Source: Microcoleus sp. EPA2 (GTDB taxonomy: Bacteria > Cyanobacteriota > Cyanobacteriia > Cyanobacteriales > Microcoleaceae). Taken from it: a stretch of DNA of 64,000 nt. The stretch spans positions 70,039 to 134,038 of the forward strand of contig JAHRFD010000002.1 of assembly GCA_020882975.1 (NCBI GenBank), in the 5' to 3' direction. The translations under genes and the position numbers were made by a program. Shown one piece after another: positions 1-8,650 of this stretch (positions are counted from its first letter, which is position 1; every line of letters starts with the position of its first letter). Below the pieces are notes generated by a model. The model searched no databases. It worked only from the letters and a program-made list of their open reading frames with translations, and was not told the origin of the DNA.

Positions 1-583
1 CTTGTGGGTGAATGCGAAAACTTTTGAATGCGAAAGATTGTGGGTAAGTCCGATATTCCGCCAGGGGTTGAAAACCCCTGTCTCATAGCGCAAGTCCTCT
101 GAAAGAGGACTAAGATCGATCGTAATTAAATTCGATTTCCCAGTCGGTTTCAACCGACTTTTGCTATGAGGCAGGGGTTTAAACCCCTGCCGGACTTGTG
201 GGTGAATGCGAAAACTTTTGAATGCGAAAGATTGTGGGTAAGTCCGATATTCCGCCAGGGGTTGAAAACCCCTGTCTCATAGCGCAAGTCCTCTGAAAGA
301 GGACTAAGATCGATCGTAATTAAATTCGATTTCCCAGTCGGTTTCAACCGACTTTTGCTATGAGGCAGGGGTTTAAACCCCTGCCGGACTTGTGGGTGAA
401 TGCGAAAACTTTTGAATGCGAAAGATTGTGGGTAAGTCCGATATTCCGCCAGGGGTTGAAAACCCCTGTCTCATAGCGCAAGTCCTCTGAAAGAGGACTA
501 AGATCGATCGTAATTTAATTGGATTTGTCAGTCGGTTTTAACCGAATTTTGCTCTCTCGACGGGGAATTGATTCCCCGGCGGA
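1..583. repeat. Three tandem copies of a 194-bp palindrome-rich unit
   Basis: The same unit begins at 1, 195 and 389, so the period is 194 bp; the third copy has diverged in its last 60 bases. Each unit holds, in order, a CAGGGGTTGAAAACCCCTG hairpin, a short linker, an AGTCCTCT..AGAGGACT hairpin, about 30 bases with a GATCGATCG core, a GTCGGTTTCAACCGAC hairpin, a linker that is roughly the reverse complement of the first, and a second CAGGGG..CCCCTG hairpin. The block starts at the window edge and may extend further left. It abuts the transposase gene at 613. Short open frames across it are repeat artefacts. Confidence 0.9.
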
Positions 584-612
584 CTTGTGGGTGAATGCGA
601 GAGTTTGATCTG

Positions 613-1065
613 TTAATTCTTTGGCCTCTTTGGATACCACCGGGTTGGGCGATCGTCTCGATCGGTGATTTGTTCTAAATGCGAATTTACAGTGTTTCGC
701 AAATGATGTTGCTTTTGATTGATAACATAAGCGACTGCTTGTTCTATTTGTGTTTGTCCTAAAGAGAATACTCCATATCCTTCTTGCCAGCCAAATCTAT
801 TGGGATTTTGCAAAGTTTGATTGAGATAATGGCTGCTGCTTCCTTTAATATTTTTCACGAATTCAGCGATCGATTGTGTCGGAGGAATGGAAACTATTAA
901 ATGGATGTGATTTTCTGTGCCACCGATAGCGTGGACGATGCAATTGAGGGTATCAGCTTTGCCGATAATATAATTGTAAAGTTCTGTTTCTCTTTGTGGA
1001 TGTATCAGAGGTTGCCTTTCTTTTGTTGCCCAAACTAAATGATAGTACAGCCGCCACATTGCCAT
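613..1065 (-). CDS. Y1 (HUH) transposase of the IS200/REP-associated type
   Basis: This 150-residue protein has the features of the IS200-like Transposase_17 fold. The metal-binding HUH motif is HIH (His53, His55) inside NHIHLIV, and the catalytic tyrosine is probably Tyr113 in AYVINQKQHH. Such enzymes nick and join single-stranded DNA at hairpins. The start is the ATG at 1065; an ATG two codons later is possible. No tnpB-like gene is adjacent. Palindromic repeat clusters flank the gene directly on both sides (1-583 and 1151-1561), the arrangement known for RAYT enzymes that mobilise REP sequences. That it acts on these repeats is inference. It could instead be an ordinary IS200 transposase. 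Confidence 0.85.
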   Translation of the reverse strand: MAMWRLYYHLVWATKERQPLIHPQRETELYNYIIGKADTLNCIVHAIGGTENHIHLIVSIPPTQSIAEFVKNIKGSSSHYLNQTLQNPNRFGWQEGYGVFSLGQTQIEQAVAYVINQKQHHLRNTVNSHLEQITDRDDRPTRWYPKRPKN

Positions 1066-1150
1066 AAATATGTTTCCGATTTTTATGTAATTTTTTTATT
1101 ATTTTGCGGTTTTCTTGCTATGTTAGTTATTTTACCATATCGGTAGCTCG

Positions 1151-1417
1151 TTGGATAATTCAATTGGATTTACCAGTCGGTTTCAACCGACTTTCACTAT
1201 GAGACGGGGAATTAATTCCCCGGCAGACTTGTGGGTGAATGCGAAAATTCTTGAATGCCAAAAAATTTGGGTGAATCCGAGAGTCCGCCAGGGGTTAAAA
1301 ACCCCTGTCGAGAGAGCAAAAGTCCTCTCAAAGAGGACTGGTATCGATCGTAATTAAATTCGATTTCCCAGTCGGTTTCAACCGACTTTTGCTATGAGGC
1401 AGGGGTTTAAACCCCTG
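1151..1417. repeat. Palindromic repeat cluster right of the transposase
   Basis: This stretch carries the same hairpin modules as 1-583: GTCGGTTTCAACCGAC near 1170, CGGGGAATTAATTCCCCG near 1204, a CAGGGG..CCCCTG hairpin near 1289, AGTCCTCTCAAAGAGGACT near 1320, a second GTCGG..CCGAC near 1372 and CAGGGGTTTAAACCCCTG at 1400-1417. The linker with 'gtgggtgaatgcgaaa' seen in the left cluster recurs here. The transposase gene therefore sits between two related clusters. The region from 1066 to 1150 holds the probable transposase promoter and nothing else that I recognise. Confidence 0.85.
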
Positions 1418-1561
1418 CCGGACTGGCGGACTGGCGGACTGCCAGACTGTCGGACTGTCGGACTGTCGGACTGCCGGACTGCCCGACTGGCGGACTGTCG
1501 GACTGCTGGACTGCCGGACTGCCAGACTGTCGGACTGCCGGACTGCCCGACTGGCGGACTG
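1418..1561. repeat. Octamer array, 18 units of consensus TCGGACTG
   Basis: Eighteen consecutive 8-bp units (TCGGACTG, CCGGACTG, GCGGACTG, CCAGACTG, CCCGACTG and similar) start immediately after the last base of the hairpin at 1400-1417. Variants recur in the same order further along, which suggests duplication of multi-unit blocks. Because 8 is not a multiple of 3, the open frames across it are artefacts. A second array of the same octamer lies at 15631-15885. Confidence 0.9.
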
Positions 1562-1576
1562 CGGGTGTTACCTTTA

Positions 1577-2476
1577 TTAAAGTGAATCGCGATATTTCTT
1601 AGGAGTCACACCGACGATTTTGCAGAAAGTCTTGCTAAAATGACTTTGGTCGTGAAACCCGACTTGCTCCGAGATATAGGTTATTGATAAATCTCGCCTT
1701 TTCAACAACTGTTTGGCTTTTTCAATTCGGCACTGCGTGACGTATTGATGGGGCGTCACTCCAATTAATTGTTTGAACAAACGACTGAAATAATAAGGAC
1801 TAATCTGCACTAAATTAGCAAGTTCAGCTAAGTGCAAATCTCGGTTTAGATAGTCATTAATGTAGTTAATAACAATCTGCAATTTTACAGGTTCCAAACC
1901 ATTGTCAAAATCTCGCCGATGGGGTTTTTGTGCCGAATAGCGGTGCAGTATGTGCATTGAAAGCGCGTTTTTTAGTGTATCAACATAAAGAGTACCGTTT
2001 AATCCACCTGATTCTAGTTCAGTTTTCAGGGCCCAGCCAATTCCGTGAATCAACGGATCGCTGATTTTCCAGTGCGGTATAATTTCAATCAGATTGGAAT
2101 TTGTCGATTCGTCTACTGTTTTGTCGAAGTCGGTAGGTTCAAGGGCGATCGCCATAAATTCAGGTTCTTCGACTGCACTTGACTGGAAATCAGTACCAGC
2201 AGCACCGATGAATATCTGTCCACTTTGCCACGGTTCGCTACCGTAGTGTTTTCCGTTCAGTATTCCTGTTACTGTTACTGAATTGAGTATCAGCCCAATG
2301 CTGTGCTGTTGGAAACAGTGTTCAGGACATTGGTGTGGTGGTGGCTGACGGTGATATTCGACGTGAATTCCCTCCCACTTTGCACCGTGACTCGACAGGA
2401 TTGCGGGACGCGGAAGAATCAATTTCGTCGCGTCTGTCTGGGCAAAATCTAGAATTAACGGTTTCTCTGAGGACAT
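1577..2476 (-). CDS. AraC family transcriptional regulator
   Basis: The protein has 299 residues. The last 100 or so (from about 200) form the double helix-turn-helix AraC domain: LHLAELANLVQISPYYFSRL is the first helix pair, and ISEQVGFHDQSHFSKTF with GVTPKKYR the second and closing signature. The first 200 residues contain PPPHQCPEHCF, as in cupin-like sensing domains, but no ligand can be named. The ATG at 2476 starts the alignable protein. It is a single gene with its 3' end 16 bases from the octamer array and the peptidase gene upstream on the same strand. Its targets are unknown. Confidence 0.9.
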   Translation of the reverse strand: MSSEKPLILDFAQTDATKLILPRPAILSSHGAKWEGIHVEYHRQPPPHQCPEHCFQQHSIGLILNSVTVTGILNGKHYGSEPWQSGQIFIGAAGTDFQSSAVEEPEFMAIALEPTDFDKTVDESTNSNLIEIIPHWKISDPLIHGIGWALKTELESGGLNGTLYVDTLKNALSMHILHRYSAQKPHRRDFDNGLEPVKLQIVINYINDYLNRDLHLAELANLVQISPYYFSRLFKQLIGVTPHQYVTQCRIEKAKQLLKRRDLSITYISEQVGFHDQSHFSKTFCKIVGVTPKKYRDSL

Positions 2477-2667
2477 AGCTTACACCTGCTACCGTAGTTG
2501 CCCTATCATATATTTATGAAACAGACAAAACGCATCTCAATACTTTTAGCTTTTAGCCAAGTTTCGATCGCCCTAAATCCTCATTAACAAGGGAGACTTT
2601 GAATACTCTTATCCACCCTTTTGTAGGGGCGGTGCCAAGAGTCCCCGCCCTCTCTCTCTCTGTTAAA

Positions 2668-5322
2668 TTAGCGCGAGATAAAATGCGCCCAAATATTCCC
2701 ATCGGGCCCGGCAACTTGATTCATATAATTGTAGGGATACATCAACTTTCTACCCTCAGTATCCCTATAACCAGTGAGTGCATCTCCCCACGGATCTTGC
2801 ACGATATAACCCTCGGAATTGTAACCAATTAAGGTGATAATATGACCGGAAGCAGTAAAATCTCCGGCTAAAACCACTGGCCGCCGATTCAACAATTCCG
2901 ATCGCAAATCAGCCCATTTCCGAGTCGTACTAAAACTCGTCTTGAACCCATAGGCTTTAATCAGCGCCGAAAGCACGTTATGATCCGTTTGTGAACCCTG
3001 GCCCGCATAATCAAAACACCACTGCAATAACTCATCCTCCAACTGTCCGCCCCACTTAGAACGAACGCCATAGTAATAAAGTACCATCGCGATCGCAGTT
3101 ACATTGCAAGTAGACCAATCAAAACGGGGATTATCGCGCTGAGAAAAATAGGGCACATTCAATTCCACATTATTGGGAATTGGGTCGAAAACTTTATCGC
3201 CCCGCTTAAACTGAATAGAAGTAGGAACAACAAAACCTGTATTGCCAAAATTAGGCAGTTCTTCCGTCAAAGAAATCTTCAGGTGATTTCCTTCCAAACC
3301 GTAGCTTTCCACACCGTAAACTCGACCCAGAGGCAACGTAGTCCTTTCCGTAGCGCTCAATTGGTTAGCATCAACTGGTCGTTTTTTCAACACCGTTGGT
3401 TGCAACATCGTTACGGTCAAAGCATCGGGATCAAAGATAATTTCTTTATTTAATTTTTTAATTTGAACGTGACGCCAATAGATAAATCCTACATTCCCAA
3501 AATCAGGAATAGATTCGGCAAGAGTTACCCGGAAATGACCCAAAATGCAGGCATAGCCAGTAATGGCATAGGTACTGCCTAAAATTAGGTCAGCCACCTG
3601 ATTTGCTGGGAGTTTAAGTGAATCTTCCGGTGCACCTTTAATCTGGGTGGTTTGAGTTACCAAAAGTTGAGCGCTGATGTTAGTATTGGGTACATCAGCT
3701 AGGTCAAATTTCAGAATTTTTGTACCTTTGGCTAGCTGAACGTCTGGTTCATAAAAATAGCCAAAAGTGCCGATCGGTGTAATTGCCGCATCCAAAACTA
3801 CCTTGAGATGGCCATCAATAAATCCGTACTTGTTAACAATCAAAGTTTGACCTGCTTTGACCAGAACTTTTTGCTGATTGTTTAGTCGGGAAGAGTCCAC
3901 TGGAGCTACTTTAAATAAAGTATCAGAAACTATCTTTAAAGTCAAATCTTTGCCGACAGTTAAGGGGTCAGAACTTACGGTAATATAAATGATTTGACTG
4001 CCAGTAACGTTGCCTTTGCTATCAGTGGCTCGCAGTCGCAGCCAACGAGCTCCAGGGGTACTAAATCCTTTGGCTAAATTTACTTGCCAAGTGCCTGCTG
4101 TTTGGTTTAGTGTTACCTTTAGTGGCAGTTTATCCTCGGCTATGACTTCAACTTTGACTGCTTCTTGTTTGTCAAAAGTACCTGAAAGTGCGATCGCCTG
4201 ATTCAGCAACACTTCCGTCGGACCTTGATAAGTTAAATTTGGTGCCGGATTGAAAGATTTGCCACCGCGGGCAAATTGTACAAAATCGGGAAAAATAAAA
4301 CCGGTATTACCAAAGGGCGGTAAATTTTCGGTAAGGGAGACTTTAATGTGGCCTTGTTCGATGGAGAATCCGCTAATTCCGTAAATGATTCCCGCTGGTA
4401 AAGTAATTTTTTCCTGTGGTTGCAGAGTCGCTGCATTCGCTGGTCGCTTTTTAAACACAGTAGTTTTGAGAACAGTCATGGTGACAGCATTTGTGTCAAA
4501 GGGAATACCTCGACCGTTTTGCAAAATTTGGACGTGCTGCGAGTACAGAAAACCGGAAGTTCCCAAGTTTGGTATGGGGCGATCGAAGGTGACTCGAAAA
4601 TGATTTTCCATGCAAGCATAGCCGAGGATATTGAAGGTTTCTCCCTGGCTGAGATCTACTTTTTGATTGGAGGATAAGGTAGCAGAATCGGCGGGGCTGA
4701 GCTTCAATTTGCTTTTTTTGACTACCCAAAGTAACTGCATTCCCGGTGGGGGTGTCGGTAAGTCAGTGCGATCGAATCTGAGAACTTTTGCACCTTTGGT
4801 GAGCAAAACGTGTTCTTCATAGAAATAGCCAGATTTTCCTACCGGAGAAATGGGATTATTTAGTTCTACTCTCAGGTGTCTATCGTCTAATTCATAATCT
4901 GCTAGCAGATAGGTTTGACCCGCGATTGTGTCGGCTTTTTGTTGGTCATTGAGACTGGCTGATGCGACTGTTCCCGCTTTAAATTTGGTATTTTGGAGGA
5001 CAACTAACATCAATAAGGGAAGGGCGGAGTGAGTAGCAGGATTGACTTTGATATTAAATGTTTGTTCGCCGATAACTTTGCCTGTTTTATCAGTTGCTTT
5101 TACTTGCAATGTGCGAATTCCAGGGTTGTCGAAGCCTTTGGCTAAACCAATACTCCAAGTACCTGTAGATAAATTTATTTCTACATTCAGGGCATTTGTG
5201 CCTTCGGTTGCTGAAATCCCAGCCACTCGATTTTTGTCAAAAATACCCACTAGGGCTGCGGCTCGATTCGCCTCAATTTCTTGAGGGCCTAAGTAGGTCA
5301 AAATACTGGTACTGTTTGTCAT
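2668..5322 (-). CDS. Large C39-like cysteine peptidase with repeated beta domains
   Basis: The protein has 884 residues. A C39-type papain-fold peptidase occupies about 723-884, with the likely triad Cys739 (DWSTCNVTAIAM), His827 (SGHIITLIGY) and Asp843 (VQDPWGD). In front of it stand two copies of one cassette: an Ig-like domain (LTYLGPQEI.. and LTYQGPTEV.., both ending in an LAKGF..PG..LRATD-type strand) followed by three repeats of about 85 residues with the pattern QK..L..G..Y.I.GY....HL+V.L...I...G..GF.Y...VQ. No signal peptide or membrane helix is visible, so it may stay in the cytoplasm or use an unrecognised export route. It may cleave or bind cell-surface peptides; the substrate is unknown. 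The ATG at 5322 gives a sensible N-terminus. Confidence 0.8.
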   Translation of the reverse strand: MTNSTSILTYLGPQEIEANRAAALVGIFDKNRVAGISATEGTNALNVEINLSTGTWSIGLAKGFDNPGIRTLQVKATDKTGKVIGEQTFNIKVNPATHSALPLLMLVVLQNTKFKAGTVASASLNDQQKADTIAGQTYLLADYELDDRHLRVELNNPISPVGKSGYFYEEHVLLTKGAKVLRFDRTDLPTPPPGMQLLWVVKKSKLKLSPADSATLSSNQKVDLSQGETFNILGYACMENHFRVTFDRPIPNLGTSGFLYSQHVQILQNGRGIPFDTNAVTMTVLKTTVFKKRPANAATLQPQEKITLPAGIIYGISGFSIEQGHIKVSLTENLPPFGNTGFIFPDFVQFARGGKSFNPAPNLTYQGPTEVLLNQAIALSGTFDKQEAVKVEVIAEDKLPLKVTLNQTAGTWQVNLAKGFSTPGARWLRLRATDSKGNVTGSQIIYITVSSDPLTVGKDLTLKIVSDTLFKVAPVDSSRLNNQQKVLVKAGQTLIVNKYGFIDGHLKVVLDAAITPIGTFGYFYEPDVQLAKGTKILKFDLADVPNTNISAQLLVTQTTQIKGAPEDSLKLPANQVADLILGSTYAITGYACILGHFRVTLAESIPDFGNVGFIYWRHVQIKKLNKEIIFDPDALTVTMLQPTVLKKRPVDANQLSATERTTLPLGRVYGVESYGLEGNHLKISLTEELPNFGNTGFVVPTSIQFKRGDKVFDPIPNNVELNVPYFSQRDNPRFDWSTCNVTAIAMVLYYYGVRSKWGGQLEDELLQWCFDYAGQGSQTDHNVLSALIKAYGFKTSFSTTRKWADLRSELLNRRPVVLAGDFTASGHIITLIGYNSEGYIVQDPWGDALTGYRDTEGRKLMYPYNYMNQVAGPDGNIWAHFISR

Positions 5323-5450
5323 CTCAATCTCTGTTAGCTAGGTTTGCTGTTAAATCTGGCTGTTAATTTAAAATTTGCACAAATTTGGTAATTGTTCAGC
5401 TATCACAATGATAAATTCTGATTTTATCAAACATAACTGCTCGATCGCAA

Positions 5451-5484
5451 ACAAAACCGCCCCTAGATTCAGTCTCAGGGCGGT
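5451..5484 (-). terminator. Probable Rho-independent terminator after the peroxiredoxin gene
   Basis: Read on the minus strand, ACCGCCC (complement of 5478-5484) pairs with GGGCGGT (complement of 5456-5462) across a 15-base loop and is followed by TTTGTTT. It lies about 85 bases past the stop of the peroxiredoxin gene. The loop is long, so the call is moderate. Confidence 0.5.
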
Positions 5485-5568
5485 AAGTGCCTTTAAGTTC
5501 GATCGGCTAAACTATGGTGAGGAGAATATTCACCTGTCGATCGACATGATTAATTTTACTTAACCTAA

Positions 5569-6009
5569 CTACACAATTGTTACCAGAATATCTTGAGCGT
5601 GAGTGTCAACTTTCATGGTTTCTCCTTCAAAAACTTGAATGATTTTGCCCGTACCATCGATGACAAAGGTGACGCGCTTGGCATAATCACCTTTTTCGAC
5701 ATCGTAGGCTTTGGTAATCGCGCCATCCACATCTGCTAATAGCTGGAAAGGCAAACAATATTTTTCTGTGAACTTCTGGTGAGATTCCTCGTTATCGCGA
5801 CTGACACCGAGAACTACAATATCTTTGTCTTTGTATTCTTCATAGGCTGCTTTGAAGCTTTGGGCTTGTCTGGTACAGCCGGGGGTGTCGTCTTTGGGGT
5901 AGAAATACAATATGACGGTTTTACCGGCGAATTCGGAGAGGGATACTGTTTTGCCATTGGTATCTTTGGCGGTAAATTGAGGGGCAGCGCATCCAACTGG
6001 TAAAGTCAT
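5569..6009 (-). CDS. Peroxiredoxin, BCP/PrxQ family
   Basis: This thiol peroxidase of 146 residues reduces hydrogen peroxide and alkyl hydroperoxides. It has the thioredoxin-fold sequence with the peroxidatic cysteine in DDTPGCTRQ (Cys45). The PrxQ resolving cysteine, normally five residues later, is Gln50 here, so this is a one-Cys type or uses another cysteine (one lies in EKYCLPF). The ATG at 6009 (MTLPVGCAAP) is preferred over the in-frame ATG at 6051 because the family starts there. The catalase gene lies upstream on the same strand, so two peroxide-removing enzymes are neighbours, separated by a repeat block. Confidence 0.9.
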   Translation of the reverse strand: MTLPVGCAAPQFTAKDTNGKTVSLSEFAGKTVILYFYPKDDTPGCTRQAQSFKAAYEEYKDKDIVVLGVSRDNEESHQKFTEKYCLPFQLLADVDGAITKAYDVEKGDYAKRVTFVIDGTGKIIQVFEGETMKVDTHAQDILVTIV

Positions 6010-6120
6010 AGTTTTTGTTTGCCTTGTTTGGTTTTTATTGCAGTTCCTCAACTTATTTTAGTTGGTTGTGTGCTTTTGTAATAGGCTTTTGTTGAAAATT
6101 GCGATCGCCTCTAAGATAAA

Positions 6121-6312
6121 TTCCGGTTGCACCGGAATAATATAGAGGATACGGCAGTGCCCATTGGTGTCAAATTAAGGTTCATTCCACAGTCCGACAG
6201 GGGTTTAAACCCCTGCCTCAAAGCTAAAGTCCTCTCAAGAGGACTAATGAGTTCTTCAGTCCTCTTTGAGAGGACTGTCTTCTATTAGACAGGGAATTCA
6301 TTCCCTGGCGGA
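6121..6312. repeat. Nested-palindrome element, truncated copy beside katA
   Basis: The element begins with a TTCCGGTTGCACCGGAA hairpin (6121-6137), then the border 'acggcagtgcccattggtgtcaa', then CAGGGGTTTAAACCCCTG (6198-6215), two inverted AGTCCTCT..AGAGGACT hairpins and CAGGGAATTCATTCCCTG (6290-6307). The left border matches the right end of the full copy at 46141-46455, read in reverse. The right border is missing: the element stops at 'ggcgga', directly against the catalase stop codon at 6313-6315. Confidence 0.8.
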
Positions 6313-7803
6313 CTACACGCCCACCGGTTGAGCCGCAGCGGGCATCATCGATGGATCGAGCTTAATTCCTAAACCTTCTGCCACTTGGCGGCCATAATTC
6401 GGATCGGCGCGGAAGAAATGGCACAGTTGGCGCATCTGAATCTCCGGTTTTGCTCCACCCAAACTTTCCACAATATTAGCGACAAGCCGCTGCTGTGCAT
6501 CGGGTTTCATCAAGCGATAGAGGTCTCCTGCTTGAGTGTAGTCGTCATTGCCTTTACGATGATCGTAGCGATCGACTTTGACATTTCCTAAGTCCCAAGC
6601 TGGGTCAGCATAGACACAGTTTTGCTTGGGCGTATCCTCATGGCTGTTAGGTTCGTAGTTCGGCCCGCTACCACCGTTGTTACCCAATGCCATTGCGCCA
6701 TCCCGCTGGTAGTGCATCACCGGACATTTTGGTTGATTGACCGGCAATTGCTGATAGTTTGCACCGAGACGGTAGCGTTGAGCATCTGCATAGGACATGA
6801 TGCGAGATTGCAGCACTTTATCTGGAGAGAAGCTAATTCCTGGAACCACATTAGAAGGAGAAAACGCCGCCTGTTCTACTTCTGCAAAAAAGTTTTGGGG
6901 ATTGCGATTGAGTTCGAGAATTCCCACATCAATTAAGGGAAACTCTGAGTGCTTCCAAACTTTTGTCAAGTCAAAGGGGTTTTCGCGATATTCTGCCGCC
7001 TGGGCTTCAGTCATTACTTGAATGCAAAAGCGCCACTTGGGATAATTACCTTGCTCGATCGCTTCAAACAAATCGCGAGTGGAATGATCGGGATCTTCGC
7101 CTTTGATCCGCATTGCTTCTTGGGCGGTCAAATTTTCAATACCTTGCATGGTTTTGAAGTGGAATTTGCACCAAACTCGTTCTCCTTGCGCATTAATGAG
7201 GCTGAACGTATGGCTGCCAAAACCGTCCATGTGGCGGTGGTTTTTCGGCGTACCGCGATCGGAAAACAAAATTGTCACCTGATGCAGAGATTCTGGACTT
7301 AAAGACCAGAAATCCCACTTGGCGTTAGGATCTTTGAGATGGGTTTGGGGATGGCGCTTTTGGGTGTGGATAAAATCAGGGAATTTAATTGGATCGCGGA
7401 TGAAGAAAACAGGGGTGTTGTTACCAACTAAATCCCAGTTACCTTCTTCGGTGTAAAATTTGAGCGAAAAGCCTCTGGGGTCACGTTCGGCATCTGCTGA
7501 ACCTTGTTCGCCGCCTACGGTAGAGAAGCGGAGGAGAACCTGAGTTTGTTTACCAATTTCTGAGAATACCTGAGCTTTGCTATAGCGAGTAATGTCATGG
7601 GTGATGGTCAACGTGCCAAATGCAGCGGCTCCTTTAGCATGGACAACGCGCTCTGGAATGCGTTCTCGGTTGAAGTGAGCCAGTTTCTCCATCAGGTGAA
7701 AATCCTGCATGAGGATGGGCCCGCGTTCACCGGCAGTCAGGGAGTTCTGGTTATCTGCAACGGGAATCCCGTCCGCCGTTGTCAATGTTTTGTGTTCTGT
7801 CAT
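6313..7803 (-). CDS. katA: Monofunctional haem catalase
   Basis: The enzyme splits hydrogen peroxide to water and oxygen. Its 496 residues fit small-subunit (clade 3 type) catalases. The distal His is His55 in [12 protein letters not shown], the distal Asn is Asn128 in [12 protein letters not shown], and the haem-ligand Tyr lies near 338 in [17 protein letters not shown]. The ATG at 7803 gives the usual short N-terminal arm ([19 protein letters not shown]). The stop codon TAG lies exactly at the border of a mobile repeat, so the last residues may have been changed by that event. Catalases of this type are patchy in cyanobacteria. Confidence 0.97.
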   Translation of the reverse strand: MTEHKTLTTADGIPVADNQNSLTAGERGPILMQDFHLMEKLAHFNRERIPERVVHAKGAAAFGTLTITHDITRYSKAQVFSEIGKQTQVLLRFSTVGGEQGSADAERDPRGFSLKFYTEEGNWDLVGNNTPVFFIRDPIKFPDFIHTQKRHPQTHLKDPNAKWDFWSLSPESLHQVTILFSDRGTPKNHRHMDGFGSHTFSLINAQGERVWCKFHFKTMQGIENLTAQEAMRIKGEDPDHSTRDLFEAIEQGNYPKWRFCIQVMTEAQAAEYRENPFDLTKVWKHSEFPLIDVGILELNRNPQNFFAEVEQAAFSPSNVVPGISFSPDKVLQSRIMSYADAQRYRLGANYQQLPVNQPKCPVMHYQRDGAMALGNNGGSGPNYEPNSHEDTPKQNCVYADPAWDLGNVKVDRYDHRKGNDDYTQAGDLYRLMKPDAQQRLVANIVESLGGAKPEIQMRQLCHFFRADPNYGRQVAEGLGIKLDPSMMPAAAQPVGV

Positions 7804-7991
7804 GGTTGGTAAGTCGATTGCTCTATCCTCAGTGTTCCATAGGTTTCTGGGAGGGGGGTCTATCTGCGGAGGTAGTTATCAAATGGGCGATAGTGTGTTA
7901 TATTATGAGTGTGTTTTGAAAATTTGCTGAGTCAATTAAAACTAATAACCTGTCCTAAAATAGAAGAGACATCCTATATTAATTCCCTACC

Positions 7992-8309
7992 ATGTCGATC
8001 GCCGTCATTAAAGAACATATCGAAATCACCCCAGGAATTTGTGGGGGAAAACCCCGTATCGCCGGACATCGCATCCGAGTTCAGGATATAGTTGTTTGGC
8101 ACGAACAAATGGGAATGTCACCAGATGAAATTCTGTATCACTATCCGAGTATTACTTTATCTGATATCTATGCAGCTTTAGCCTATTATCACGATCGTCG
8201 AGATGAAATTCGTTCTGCGATCGAAGCAGATGCAGAATTTGCGCGCCAATTGAAAGCTCAAAACCCATCGCTATTGCAACAAAAATTAAAAAGTCGTCAA
8301 CATGGCTAA
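7992..8309 (+). CDS. DUF433 antitoxin
   Basis: This 105-residue protein carries the DUF433 signature: ITPGICGGKPRIAGHRIRVQDI, then a helical part with GMSPDEILYHYPSITLSDIYAALAYY. In the family these act as DNA-binding antitoxins paired with a DUF5615 PIN-like protein. The next gene is such a protein and starts 8 bases before this stop. The ATG at 7992 begins the conserved region with the usual short lead. The pair probably self-represses. A second DUF433 gene with a broken partner lies at 39893. Confidence 0.9.
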   Translation: MSIAVIKEHIEITPGICGGKPRIAGHRIRVQDIVVWHEQMGMSPDEILYHYPSITLSDIYAALAYYHDRRDEIRSAIEADAEFARQLKAQNPSLLQQKLKSRQHG

Positions 8310-8634
8310 GATAAAATTCCATCTCGACGAAAATATAACTCTTGCCATAGGGAATGGATTGCGAAGACGTGGAATTGATGTCACCACAACTCCAGAACAA
8401 GGAATGATCGGGCAATCCGACGAACAACAATTAGCATTTTCGCTGTCTCAAGAACGGGTAATTTTTACTCAAGATACAGATTTTTTAAGACTGCATCATG
8501 CGGGTTTGTCTCACGCGGGTATTGTTTACTGTCCGCAAACCAGTAAATCGATTGGGGAAATTTTGCAAGGATTAGTATTAATTTGGGAGGTACTGAATGC
8601 TGAAGAAATGAACGGTCGTTGGGAGTATTTGTAA
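8302..8634 (+). CDS. DUF5615 PIN-like toxin
   Basis: This 110-residue protein begins MAKIKFHLDENI, with the acidic residue of a PIN-like nuclease, and has the DUF5615 middle part VIFTQDTDFLRLHH with two further aspartates. It is expected to be an RNase-type toxin, kept inactive by the DUF433 protein whose gene overlaps its start by 8 bases. The ORF is intact to the family's usual length, unlike the relative at 40120-40453. Confidence 0.88.
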   Translation: MAKIKFHLDENITLAIGNGLRRRGIDVTTTPEQGMIGQSDEQQLAFSLSQERVIFTQDTDFLRLHHAGLSHAGIVYCPQTSKSIGEILQGLVLIWEVLNAEEMNGRWEYL

Positions 8635-8650
8635 AAATAGGCGATCGTAA

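Noticed and set aside
1-583. CRISPR-like look of regularly spaced repeats
   Set aside because: The spacers are as identical as the repeats; it is a 194-bp tandem duplication, and no cas gene is present.
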